DNA from: a bacterium
GTDB taxonomy: Bacteria > Ratteibacteria > UBA8468
Assembly (NCBI GenBank): GCA_030630065.1
Contig: DAOVNU010000020.1
Span: 1-8,469 of the forward strand
Direction of reading: 5' to 3'
DNA length: 8,469 nt
Made by a program: the position numbers and the translations under genes. The notes beneath the pieces are model-generated. The model worked only from the letters and a program-made list of their open reading frames with translations. It did no database searches and was not told where the DNA came from. Shown piece by piece: positions 1 to 6,505 of the stretch (positions within the stretch are counted from its first letter, which is position 1; the number at the start of each line of letters is the position of its first letter).

Positions 1-30
1 AAAATTCATCAATCATCTATAATAATTTTT

Positions 31-36
31 GAGGAG
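31..36 (+). promoter_or_regulatory. Ribosome binding site that sets a GTG start
   Basis: GAGGAG lies 9 bases before the GTG at 46. It is the only good Shine-Dalgarno match in the leader and favours GTG 46 over the in-frame ATG at 64. Confidence 0.7.
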
Positions 37-45
37 AAAAAAATC

Positions 46-957
46 GTGAAGATAAAATTAGGGATGAATGCCGCTTTTGCGGCCTGTCGTTATCCTGAAC
101 CGGAGGTCTGGTTAAAAATTGTCGGGGAAGAACTGAATTTAAGATATGTCCAGTTTTTCTCCGATTTGATTGACCCCAAGGTAGAAGAAAAAACGAAAAA
201 GAAACTTTGTCTGCAGACCAAAAAAGCGGCTAAAAAGTATAAGGTTGTCATTCACAGTTTATTTACGGGAACCGCTCCCCACTGGAGCCATTTTCTTCTG
301 CATCCGGATAAAGGAATGAGAAAGGATGCAAACCTCTGGTGGGAAAAATATATCAAAATGGCACCCTTATTAGGAGCAAAAGCGGTAGGAAGTTTCCTCG
401 GTTCATTCTCGGTAAAGGATTCAAAAAATTTAGAGAGAAAAAAAGAATTAACTAAAGAATTGGTTAAAACCTGGCATCATTTTGCTTATCTTGCCAAAAA
501 GGAAGGATTAGAATATCTACTCTTTGAACCGATGTCCGTTCCCCGGGAGATGCCCTGCACAATGAAAGAAACCGAGAAACTCTATGAGAGGTTAAATGAA
601 AATGCGGTTCTTCCCACAAAATTATGCCTTGATGTCGGGCATGGAGCGGCAATTTCAGGAACAAAAGAGGATAGAGACCCTTATGCCTGGATTAAACGTT
701 TTGGCTCCAGAACCGCAGTTATTCATCTCCAGCAAACCGACGGAAAATCAAGCAAGCACTGGCCATTTACAAAAAAATATAATAAAATCGGACTAATTAA
801 AGCGGAGAAGATTTTAAAAGCAGTAGAGGCCTCAGGAGCAAAGGAGGTTCTTCTGGTTATTGAGGTCTTTCATTCATTCTTTGAACCCGCCGAATATGAG
901 GTTCTGGATGATTTAAAAGAAAGTGTTGCTTATTGGAGAAAATGGATAAGGGAATGA
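46..957 (+). CDS. TIM-barrel sugar phosphate isomerase/epimerase, possibly EryH-like (tetrulose-phosphate)
   Basis: This 303-residue protein is a xylose-isomerase-like (AP endonuclease 2 fold) TIM barrel, probably cytoplasmic with no signal peptide or membrane segment. Likely divalent-metal ligands sit at the expected strand ends: E161 in FEPMSVPRE, D196 and H199 in LDVGH, H227 in VIHLQQTDG and E273 in VIEVFH. H70 ends an earlier strand. From memory, the FEPMS-PRE and LDVGH motifs resemble the EryH family of erythritol catabolism, which epimerises tetrulose phosphates; I could not check this and the substrate is uncertain. The GTG start is chosen because GAGGAG at 31-36 lies 9 bases before it, while the next in-frame ATG (64) would be 27 bases away. 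It is the first visible gene of the + strand run, and its arginine codons are mostly AGA/AGG (8 of 11), unlike the next gene. The fold is secure; the reaction is not. Confidence 0.85.
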   Translation: MKIKLGMNAAFAACRYPEPEVWLKIVGEELNLRYVQFFSDLIDPKVEEKTKKKLCLQTKKAAKKYKVVIHSLFTGTAPHWSHFLLHPDKGMRKDANLWWEKYIKMAPLLGAKAVGSFLGSFSVKDSKNLERKKELTKELVKTWHHFAYLAKKEGLEYLLFEPMSVPREMPCTMKETEKLYERLNENAVLPTKLCLDVGHGAAISGTKEDRDPYAWIKRFGSRTAVIHLQQTDGKSSKHWPFTKKYNKIGLIKAEKILKAVEASGAKEVLLVIEVFHSFFEPAEYEVLDDLKESVAYWRKWIRE

Positions 958-989
958 GGAAAAAGTAGCAAAAAAGGGGGAATAGATAA

Positions 990-1829
990 ATGTTGAATGT
1001 TAAAGTAGGTTATCATTGTATTACCTGGTGGCAGGGTGAAGAACAGAATTTTATTAAATCATTGGATGAAATTAGTGCAGTCGGCTATAAAGGATTCGAG
1101 ACCGGACTTTTCTTAATTGATGAATATTACGGGAAAGAAAAGGAGCTGAAAAATATCATTGCAGAAAAAAATCTGGAATTGGTTACTTTATACGGAGGAG
1201 GTGGATTTATTGACCCGGCTAAATATGATGAAGAGATAGAGCGTAATACCAAAGGGATGGAACTGTTATCTAAAATGGGCGCATCTATTTTGGTCACCGC
1301 CGGAGGCACAAAAAGACCTGAAGGTAATGCTGATGATGACTACAAAGTATTAGCTAAGGGTCTAAATGAACTGGGTCGGCGCGCTAAAGATTATGGCCTG
1401 AAATCCTGTTATCACCTGCATTTTGGTACAATGGTGGAAACACGGGAGCAGCTAACCTGGTTGATGGAAAATACAGACCCTGACCTTGTGGGACTGACAG
1501 CCGATACCGCCCACATTACCCGTGGAGGAAGTGATCCTGTAGAAGTGTTTCAAACCTATATAGACCGGATCCGCTATACCCATTTCAAGGATATAGATAT
1601 GAATGAGGTAAAGGAGGATACCGCAAAGGGAGATTATCGCTCAATCATCGATTATTTTAAGGAATTAGGAGAGGGGAAGGTAGATTTCCCGAGTATCATC
1701 CGGATAATGGATAAGTCCAATTACAATGGCTGGATAATGGTTGAACTTGACTCAACGACAAGAACGCCAAAAGAAAGTGCGAGAATAAGCAAGGGATATC
1801 TTGAGGATAAATTGGGAGTTAAGGTTTAA
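990..1829 (+). CDS. TIM-barrel isomerase/epimerase/dehydratase, inosose dehydratase (IolE)-like
   Basis: This 279-residue protein is a metal-dependent TIM barrel of the sugar phosphate isomerase/epimerase superfamily. The layout resembles 2-keto-myo-inositol dehydratase (IolE): FETG near 36-39, YHLHFGT at 141-147, a D172 and H175 pair in ADTAH, H198 in THFKD and E252 in MVELD. D172, H198 and E252 are the likely metal ligands. IolE removes water from 2-keto-inositol; related family members act as epimerases or as lyases on 3-keto sugars. AAGGGGG at 974-980 lies 9 bases before the ATG. The stop codon directly abuts the start of the following Gfo/Idh/MocA oxidoreductase, so the pair is probably co-translated; an oxidase making a keto compound followed by an eliminating or epimerising TIM barrel is a sensible pair. 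Arginine codons are mostly CGN (9 of 12), unlike the gene before it. The family is sure; the exact substrate is unknown. Confidence 0.85.
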   Translation: MLNVKVGYHCITWWQGEEQNFIKSLDEISAVGYKGFETGLFLIDEYYGKEKELKNIIAEKNLELVTLYGGGGFIDPAKYDEEIERNTKGMELLSKMGASILVTAGGTKRPEGNADDDYKVLAKGLNELGRRAKDYGLKSCYHLHFGTMVETREQLTWLMENTDPDLVGLTADTAHITRGGSDPVEVFQTYIDRIRYTHFKDIDMNEVKEDTAKGDYRSIIDYFKELGEGKVDFPSIIRIMDKSNYNGWIMVELDSTTRTPKESARISKGYLEDKLGVKV

Positions 1830-3002
1830 ATGAAACCAGACATATTTAAAGTTGGAATTATTGGCGTAGGTTATATCGGAAAGATACATTTGGAAGAACT
1901 CTCCCGGGTAGAAGGGGTTGAAGTTACGGCTATAGCGGACTCTGATATAGAGCTGGCTAAAAAAATTGGAAAAAACTTTGGAATTAAGAAGGTTTATTCC
2001 AACCGGAAAGAACTTGTTAACGATAGCGATATAGAAGTGATACATAACTGCACGCCAAACAATTTTCATTTTGAGGTTAACAAGGAGGTTATGGAAAGCG
2101 GTAAAGAAATATTCTCCGAGAAGCCGTTGGCTTTGAATGCAGACGAATCAAGGATCTTGGCTGAAACGGCAAGGGAGAAGGGAACTATTACGGGAATAAA
2201 TTTCTGTTATCGCTATTATCCGGTTATCCAGGAAGCTGCGTACAGGATAAGGTCGGGAGAAATAGGAGACGTTCACACGGTTCTGGGACATTATCTTCAG
2301 GATTGGCTGCTTTATTCTACTGATTACAGCTGGCGGCTTGACCCCAAGTTCTCAGGTCGTTCAAATGTTATGGGTGATCTGGGAAGCCATTGGTGCGATC
2401 TGGTTCAATTTATAACAGGCAGTCGGATTAAAGAGGTTATGGCAGAATTGAGGACGGTTATTCCCAAAAGACAAAAACCAAGAGACAGATCAACCCTGAC
2501 TTTTTCAGACCGGGTTTCAGAGGATTCCCGGAAGATTGACATAAAACTTGATGATTATGGAGCGATGATGATACGTTTTGAAAACAACGCAAGAGGAACG
2601 TTTACAACTGCTCAGGTGTGCGCCGGGAGAAAATGTAATATTGACGTTCAGATATACGGTACAGAGAAATCTCTGGCATGGAATCACGAACGAGCCAGTG
2701 AGTTATGGATTGGCAAAAGAAATGAGGCAAATGAAATATTTTTTGAATCTCCGTTGCTTCAGAATGAATCAACCAGACATTATGCAACCCTGCCATCCGG
2801 ACATCCAATGGGCTATCGAGATGCTATAGTCAATTTGTTCAGGGATTACTACAAAGCTATTAGAGATAAACGAGAAGGGCATAAAACTGCTTCAAACCAT
2901 CCAGATTTTATTGCCGGGCATAACGAAATGCTAATACTGGAAGCGGCTTTAGAGTCATCCAAACAAGGGGTATGGACAGAGGTTAGATATAACGACTTTT
3001 AA
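1830..3002 (+). CDS. Gfo/Idh/MocA family NAD(P)-dependent oxidoreductase
   Basis: This 390-residue protein is a sugar or cyclitol dehydrogenase of the Gfo/Idh/MocA family. It has an N-terminal Rossmann domain with GVGYIG at 12-17, the family EKP motif at 97-99 (K98), and the C-terminal catalytic signature GDLGSHWCD at 182-190 with D183 and H187. It is longer than the ~340 residues of myo-inositol 2-dehydrogenase because of an insert around 210-240. The stretch 259-305 (AGRK, SLAWN, ELWIG) and a later GHPMGY recall, from memory, the longer subfamily that includes levoglucosan dehydrogenase and other enzymes oxidising C3 of sugars; this is unverified. The ATG follows the previous gene's TAA with no gap (TAA at 1827-1829); AAGG at 1821-1824 is the likely ribosome site, inside that gene. 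Sixteen bases separate it from the xylose-isomerase-like gene. Alternatives are an inositol or glucose-type dehydrogenase. Confidence 0.9.
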   Translation: MKPDIFKVGIIGVGYIGKIHLEELSRVEGVEVTAIADSDIELAKKIGKNFGIKKVYSNRKELVNDSDIEVIHNCTPNNFHFEVNKEVMESGKEIFSEKPLALNADESRILAETAREKGTITGINFCYRYYPVIQEAAYRIRSGEIGDVHTVLGHYLQDWLLYSTDYSWRLDPKFSGRSNVMGDLGSHWCDLVQFITGSRIKEVMAELRTVIPKRQKPRDRSTLTFSDRVSEDSRKIDIKLDDYGAMMIRFENNARGTFTTAQVCAGRKCNIDVQIYGTEKSLAWNHERASELWIGKRNEANEIFFESPLLQNESTRHYATLPSGHPMGYRDAIVNLFRDYYKAIRDKREGHKTASNHPDFIAGHNEMLILEAALESSKQGVWTEVRYNDF

Positions 3003-3018
3003 ATCAGGGAGGGTAGAT

Positions 3019-4068
3019 ATGCCGGATAAACAAAAAACTGAATACAGATTCTCTTTTGGCCCATGGAATATTCATGAGGGAGCGGATCCATTTGGTCCTG
3101 CAGTACGAGACAGTTTCAGTTTTGATGAAAAATTAAAGATGTATAAAAAGATGGGTTTTGACGGCGTTCAATTTCATGATGACGATGCTGTTCCGGACAT
3201 GAACAAGCTTAAACGTCAGCAAATCATAACTAAAGCAAAAAAACTTTCTCAGAAGTTAAAAAATGCAGGTTTAAGCGCTGAATTTGTTGCGCCACGATTA
3301 TGGGAAGATTATAGGACAATTGATGGGGCGTATACATCAAACAATTCTGCCTGTCGAAAATATGCAATTGAGCGAACCAAACGAGCTATTGACATTGCTA
3401 ATATACTTGGAACAAACTTAATCGTACTCTGGCTTGCTCGGGAAGGAACATACATCCGCGAGGCAAAAGACAGTAGAAAGGCCGTGCAACGACTTGTTGA
3501 AGCTATGAATGCAATGCTTGAATATGACTCAAAAATCCGTATTGCAATTGAACCGAAACCGAATGAGCCCATGGACCAGGCATATATCCCCACAACTGGT
3601 CATGCGCTGGCGATTGCTCAGCTTACTACTCATCCAGAGCGGGTTGGTGTGAATATTGAGAGCGCTCATGCAATTCTTGCAGGTCTGGATCCGTCTGATG
3701 AAATGGGATTTGCTCTTTCCTTTAATAAATTGTGGACTGTGCACCTGAACGACCAGAATGGATTAAAATTTGATGAAGATAAGACCTTCGGTGCAGTAAA
3801 TCTAAGACGGGCTTTTAACCAGGTAGATATCCTGGATAAATACGGCTATGGAAGGAGCGGAGAGTTTATCGGACTTGATGTTAAGGCAATGCGCACGCAA
3901 AAGAAAGAGATCTCCCATCTGCATCTTAAAAACAGCCGAGAAATGTTCCTAAAACTCCTTCATCTGGTCCGTACGATTGATCGCAAGAAATGGCAAGAAT
4001 ATATCAAGGTAAGAAATTACGAAGGACTTGAGATATTCATCCTGAATAATCTGATGAATGTAGTATAA
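3019..4068 (+). CDS. Xylose isomerase-like TIM-barrel protein with an altered metal site
   Basis: This 349-residue protein follows the xylose isomerase (class I, Streptomyces-type) plan. It has FGPWN near 13-17, DPFG at 23-26, the catalytic-type FHDDD at 52-56 (H53), REG at 141-143, IEPKPNEP at 177-184 (E178, K180), VNIESAH at 211-217 (E214, H217), DED at 252-254 and D287 in GLDVK. By hand alignment these match E181, K183, E217, H220, D255, D257 and D287 of the Streptomyces enzyme. One ligand differs: the position of D245 is H242, in VHLNDQNG instead of the usual IDLNGQ. It is also shorter than the ~388 residues of Streptomyces XylA. It may be a ketol isomerase with another substrate, or an epimerase or lyase. 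AGGGAGGG at 3006-3013 lies 5 bases before the ATG. Arginine codons are rich in CGA (7 of 22), rare or absent in most neighbours, hinting at separate origin. Confidence 0.85.
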   Translation: MPDKQKTEYRFSFGPWNIHEGADPFGPAVRDSFSFDEKLKMYKKMGFDGVQFHDDDAVPDMNKLKRQQIITKAKKLSQKLKNAGLSAEFVAPRLWEDYRTIDGAYTSNNSACRKYAIERTKRAIDIANILGTNLIVLWLAREGTYIREAKDSRKAVQRLVEAMNAMLEYDSKIRIAIEPKPNEPMDQAYIPTTGHALAIAQLTTHPERVGVNIESAHAILAGLDPSDEMGFALSFNKLWTVHLNDQNGLKFDEDKTFGAVNLRRAFNQVDILDKYGYGRSGEFIGLDVKAMRTQKKEISHLHLKNSREMFLKLLHLVRTIDRKKWQEYIKVRNYEGLEIFILNNLMNVV

Positions 4069-4088
4069 TAATACATTTATTACAATAT

Positions 4089-4643
4089 ATGAAAAATATT
4101 ACCTATAGGATTATTATCGGGGGGTTTGGAGGACAGGGTATTCTCACTTTGGGTAAGGTTTTGGCCTATGCCGGGATGGAGGAGAAAAAACATGTTTCCT
4201 TCTTTCCGGCTTACGGAGCGGAGATGCGCGGCGGCTATGCTTTCTGCACCCTGGTTATCTCTACCGAAGAAATTCCTTCCCCGGTTGTTTCCAAGGCGGA
4301 CATTGGTATCTTTATGGACAGACGTTCTTTAGAGAAGTATAAGGAAAGAATGAAAAAGAACGGGACCATTCTTATCAACAGTTCCTTAATCAAAAATGAT
4401 TTTCCTGAAAGAGGTTTAAAGGTAATTAGAATCCCGGCCACGGAGATGGCAGAAAAAATAGGAATTGTCAAGGTTGCCAATATGGTTGCCGCCGGCGCTT
4501 TACTTAAAATTATTGAGAATGAGGAAAAGAAGTTCCTTTCTTTATCTGACCTTCAGGAAGGTTTAAAAAGAATGCTTCCCCAGAAGTCAGAACTCTTTGA
4601 TTTGAATAAAAAAGCGATTGAGAAAGGATGGGAAATAAAATGA
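4089..4643 (+). CDS. korC: 2-oxoacid:ferredoxin oxidoreductase, gamma subunit (KorC-like)
   Basis: This 184-residue protein is the gamma domain of the pyruvate/2-oxoacid:ferredoxin oxidoreductase family, which oxidatively decarboxylates 2-oxoacids to acyl-CoA while reducing ferredoxin. The signature GFGGQG lies at 12-17 and YGAEMRGG at 42-49; the latter is closer to the 2-oxoglutarate and branched-chain type (KorC/VorC) than to pyruvate-type gamma subunits. Length fits a stand-alone gamma subunit. The alpha and beta subunits and the ferredoxin-like delta subunit are not in the window, so either they lie upstream of position 1 or this copy pairs with subunits elsewhere. No Shine-Dalgarno sequence precedes the ATG: the 20-base gap after the xylose-isomerase-like gene is almost all A and T. 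The gene's last 4 bases overlap the start of the zinc dehydrogenase. Family is firm; Kor versus Vor specificity is a guess. Confidence 0.88.
   Translation: MKNITYRIIIGGFGGQGILTLGKVLAYAGMEEKKHVSFFPAYGAEMRGGYAFCTLVISTEEIPSPVVSKADIGIFMDRRSLEKYKERMKKNGTILINSSLIKNDFPERGLKVIRIPATEMAEKIGIVKVANMVAAGALLKIIENEEKKFLSLSDLQEGLKRMLPQKSELFDLNKKAIEKGWEIK
4623..4628 (+). promoter_or_regulatory. Ribosome binding site for the zinc dehydrogenase start at 4640
   Basis: AAAGGA lies 11 bases before ATG 4640 and overlaps the alternative ATG at 4628, which therefore has no site of its own. It supports the ATGA overlap start. Confidence 0.55.
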
Positions 4644-5686
4644 AGGCAGCCGTTTATTTGGGAATAAAGAAGATTCAAATTAAAGAAGTAGAAAGACCAA
4701 AATGTGGACCCGGAGAGATTCTAATCAGGGTCCATTTCTGTGCTATCTGCGGGACCGATGTCCGAACCTATCTTCACGGTCACAAAAAGGTGAAGCCACC
4801 CCATATTATCGGCCACGAGATTGCCGGGGAAATTGCCGAGATGGGAAAAGAGACCAAAGGTCATCAATTGGGCGACAGAGTCACGGTAGTAACATCTGTT
4901 GGCTGCGGCAAATGTCGTTGGTGCCAAAAGGGCTACTATAACCTTTGCCCTGATGGTGAGGCAATAGGTTATTTCTACCAGGGAGGATTCGCCGAATATT
5001 TATTGATGCCCCAGGAGGCGGTAGCCCAGAATGCGGTTCTCAAAATCCCTGAAAACGTCAGTTTAGTGGAAGCATCCATTGTCGAGCCCCTCTCCTGCTG
5101 TATTAATGGACAGAATTATTTAAAAATTGAAAAGGGGGACAGCGTAGCGGTCTTCGGCGCAGGACCAATCGGAATGATGCATCTGGAATTGGCAAGAACC
5201 AGCGGGGCAGAAAAAACCTTTTTGATTGATATCTCCAAGGAGAAACTGGAATTTGCCCAGAGTCACTTTTCTGCCGACTACCTTATCAATTCTCAAAAGG
5301 AAAATCCGACAGAAAAAATATCGTCTCTAACCGAAAATAAAGGAGTGGACGTGGTAATTGTGGCCGCTTCAGCCAAAATTGCCCAGGAACAAGCATTAAA
5401 AATTGTTGGTAAAAAAGGAAGGATTAGTTTTTTTGCAGGATTACCGAAAGATAATTCAATAATTAATTTTGACAGCAATATTCTCCATTATCAGGAGATT
5501 TCTATCTTTGGTTCCTTTGCCTCCTACCGCGAAGAATATGAAGAAGCGCTTAATCTCATTGTATCCAAAAAGATAGAAGCGAAAAAATTTATTACCCATA
5601 TCTTACCTCTGGAAAAGATAGAAGAAGGAATCAATTTAATCAGAAAAGGTAAAACGTTAAAAGTTATCCTTAAGATTAGAATTTAG
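4640..5686 (+). CDS. Zinc-dependent medium-chain alcohol/polyol dehydrogenase
   Basis: This 348-residue protein is a medium-chain dehydrogenase of the sorbitol/threonine dehydrogenase type. The catalytic zinc ligands are C37 (AICGTD), H59 and E60 (GHE) and E149 (VEP). The structural zinc lobe has C89, C92, C95 and C103. The Rossmann motif GAGPIG is at 173-178, and D197 at the end of the next strand favours NAD over NADP. It should oxidise a secondary hydroxyl of a polyol, cyclitol or sugar. In the Thermotoga myo-inositol pathway a zinc dehydrogenase works after a Gfo/Idh/MocA dehydrogenase, which makes a similar role here plausible but unproven. I place the start at ATG 4640, in an ATGA overlap with the stop of the gamma-subunit gene, with AAAGGA at 4623-4628 as ribosome site; an in-frame ATG at 4628 would add four residues. 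A hairpin begins at its stop codon. Confidence 0.9.
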   Translation: MKAAVYLGIKKIQIKEVERPKCGPGEILIRVHFCAICGTDVRTYLHGHKKVKPPHIIGHEIAGEIAEMGKETKGHQLGDRVTVVTSVGCGKCRWCQKGYYNLCPDGEAIGYFYQGGFAEYLLMPQEAVAQNAVLKIPENVSLVEASIVEPLSCCINGQNYLKIEKGDSVAVFGAGPIGMMHLELARTSGAEKTFLIDISKEKLEFAQSHFSADYLINSQKENPTEKISSLTENKGVDVVIVAASAKIAQEQALKIVGKKGRISFFAGLPKDNSIINFDSNILHYQEISIFGSFASYREEYEEALNLIVSKKIEAKKFITHILPLEKIEEGINLIRKGKTLKVILKIRI

Positions 5687-5701
5687 CAGAGCAAGCTCTG
5701 C
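5686..5701 (+). repeat. Short hairpin (inverted repeat) between the two dehydrogenase genes
   Basis: GCAGAGC at 5686-5692 and GCTCTGC at 5695-5701 are exact reverse complements separated by AA, giving a 6-bp GC-rich stem with a CAAG loop. The first G is the last base of the upstream TAG stop. No T run follows, so it is not a standard intrinsic terminator. It may be an RNA-processing or stability element, or one copy of a dispersed palindromic repeat. It fills most of the 25-base gap before the next start codon. Confidence 0.6.
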
Positions 5702-5711
5702 AACTACATTT

Positions 5712-6497
5712 ATGAAATTAAAAGATAAGGTGGCAGTAATTACCGGAGCAGGCCAGGGATTAGGTGAAGCACTTGCTCACAGATTCGCCCGGGAGGGCTC
5801 TCTTCTTTCATTATGGGACCTTAATGAGGAAAGGGCAGGGTCGGTGGGGAAAAAAATAGAAAAAAAATACCGTCGGTCCCCTCTCGCTATCTACGTTGAC
5901 GTAACAAAAAGTGAAACGGTCAGGAAAGCGATGGAGAAAACGGTAAAAAAATTCGGGCATCTTGACATTCTTATTTCTAATGCAGGAATTTTAATTGCGA
6001 AAGAGATTACAGAATTTCCTGTGGAACTGTGGCGAAAAGTTATTGAAGTTAATCTTATCGGCTATTTCATTTGTGCGCAAGAAGCCGCAAAAATAATGAA
6101 AAAGCAACGTTCCGGCGTGATTATTCAGATTAATTCCAAGTCAGGGAAAAAGGGAAGTTTCAAGAATAGCGCCTATGCCTCTTCAAAATTCGGTGGAATT
6201 GGACTCACACAAAGTATTGCCCTGGAATTGGCTCCCCACAATATCCGCGTGAACTGCGTATGTCCGGGAAACCTCCTGGATTCTCCCCTCTGGGTAGACA
6301 GTTTATATAGCCAGTACGCAAAAAAATGGGGTATCTCTAAAGAGGAAGTAAGAAAAAAATATGAGTCCCAGGTGCCATTAGGGCGAGGTTGCCGGTATGA
6401 GGACGTTTGTAACGTAGCGGTTTTTCTTGCAAGCGAAGAATCAAGTTATATGACCGGCCAGAGCATCAACGTCACCGGTGGTCAGGAGATGGGATAA
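5712..6497 (+). CDS. srlD: Short-chain dehydrogenase, sorbitol-6-phosphate 2-dehydrogenase (SrlD)-like
   Basis: This 261-residue classical short-chain dehydrogenase has TGAGQGLG at 11-18 for the cofactor, D36 at the end of the second strand (favouring NAD), NAG at 90-92, and the active-site set N114, S142, Y155 and K159. The second half matches my memory of E. coli SrlD closely: IIQINSKSGK, the KFGG-GLTQS segment, GNLL-SP near 187-192, QYA at 201-203, VPL-RGC-Y-DV at 221-232, and the end TGQSINVTGGQ. SrlD oxidises D-sorbitol 6-phosphate to fructose 6-phosphate. No sorbitol phosphotransferase genes or kinase are visible, so the real substrate could be another polyol or polyol phosphate. No Shine-Dalgarno site precedes the ATG; the hairpin and ACTACATTT lie there instead. 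It is the last gene of the + strand run, with 4 bases between its stop and that of the opposing gene. Confidence 0.88.
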   Translation: MKLKDKVAVITGAGQGLGEALAHRFAREGSLLSLWDLNEERAGSVGKKIEKKYRRSPLAIYVDVTKSETVRKAMEKTVKKFGHLDILISNAGILIAKEITEFPVELWRKVIEVNLIGYFICAQEAAKIMKKQRSGVIIQINSKSGKKGSFKNSAYASSKFGGIGLTQSIALELAPHNIRVNCVCPGNLLDSPLWVDSLYSQYAKKWGISKEEVRKKYESQVPLGRGCRYEDVCNVAVFLASEESSYMTGQSINVTGGQEMG

Positions 6498-6505
6498 AAT
6501 TTTAT
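6494..6505. other. Palindrome containing both convergent stop codons
   Basis: ATAAAATTTTAT is a perfect 12-bp palindrome. The TAA of the + strand gene (6495-6497) and the TAA of the - strand gene (complement of 6502-6504) sit symmetrically inside it. It lacks a GC stem, so it is at best a weak bidirectional terminator and may be simple AT-rich spacing. Confidence 0.45.

Noticed and set aside
18..23. TATAAT as a -10 box for the + strand operon
   Set aside because: The matching -35 would be outside the window, and the transcript would start about at the ribosome site (31-36), leaving almost no leader. AT-rich chance match is likely.
4064..4069. TATAAT as an internal promoter before the gamma-subunit gene
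   Set aside because: It spans the stop codon of the preceding gene, and no -35-like hexamer lies about 17 bases upstream.
4628..4639. Alternative start of the zinc dehydrogenase at ATG 4628
   Set aside because: The best ribosome site overlaps this ATG, and the protein family typically begins MKA, which matches ATG 4640 in an ATGA overlap.
4702..4941. A second + strand frame inside the zinc dehydrogenase
   Set aside because: It lies wholly within a gene whose zinc-binding residues are intact, and its product shows no recognisable motif.
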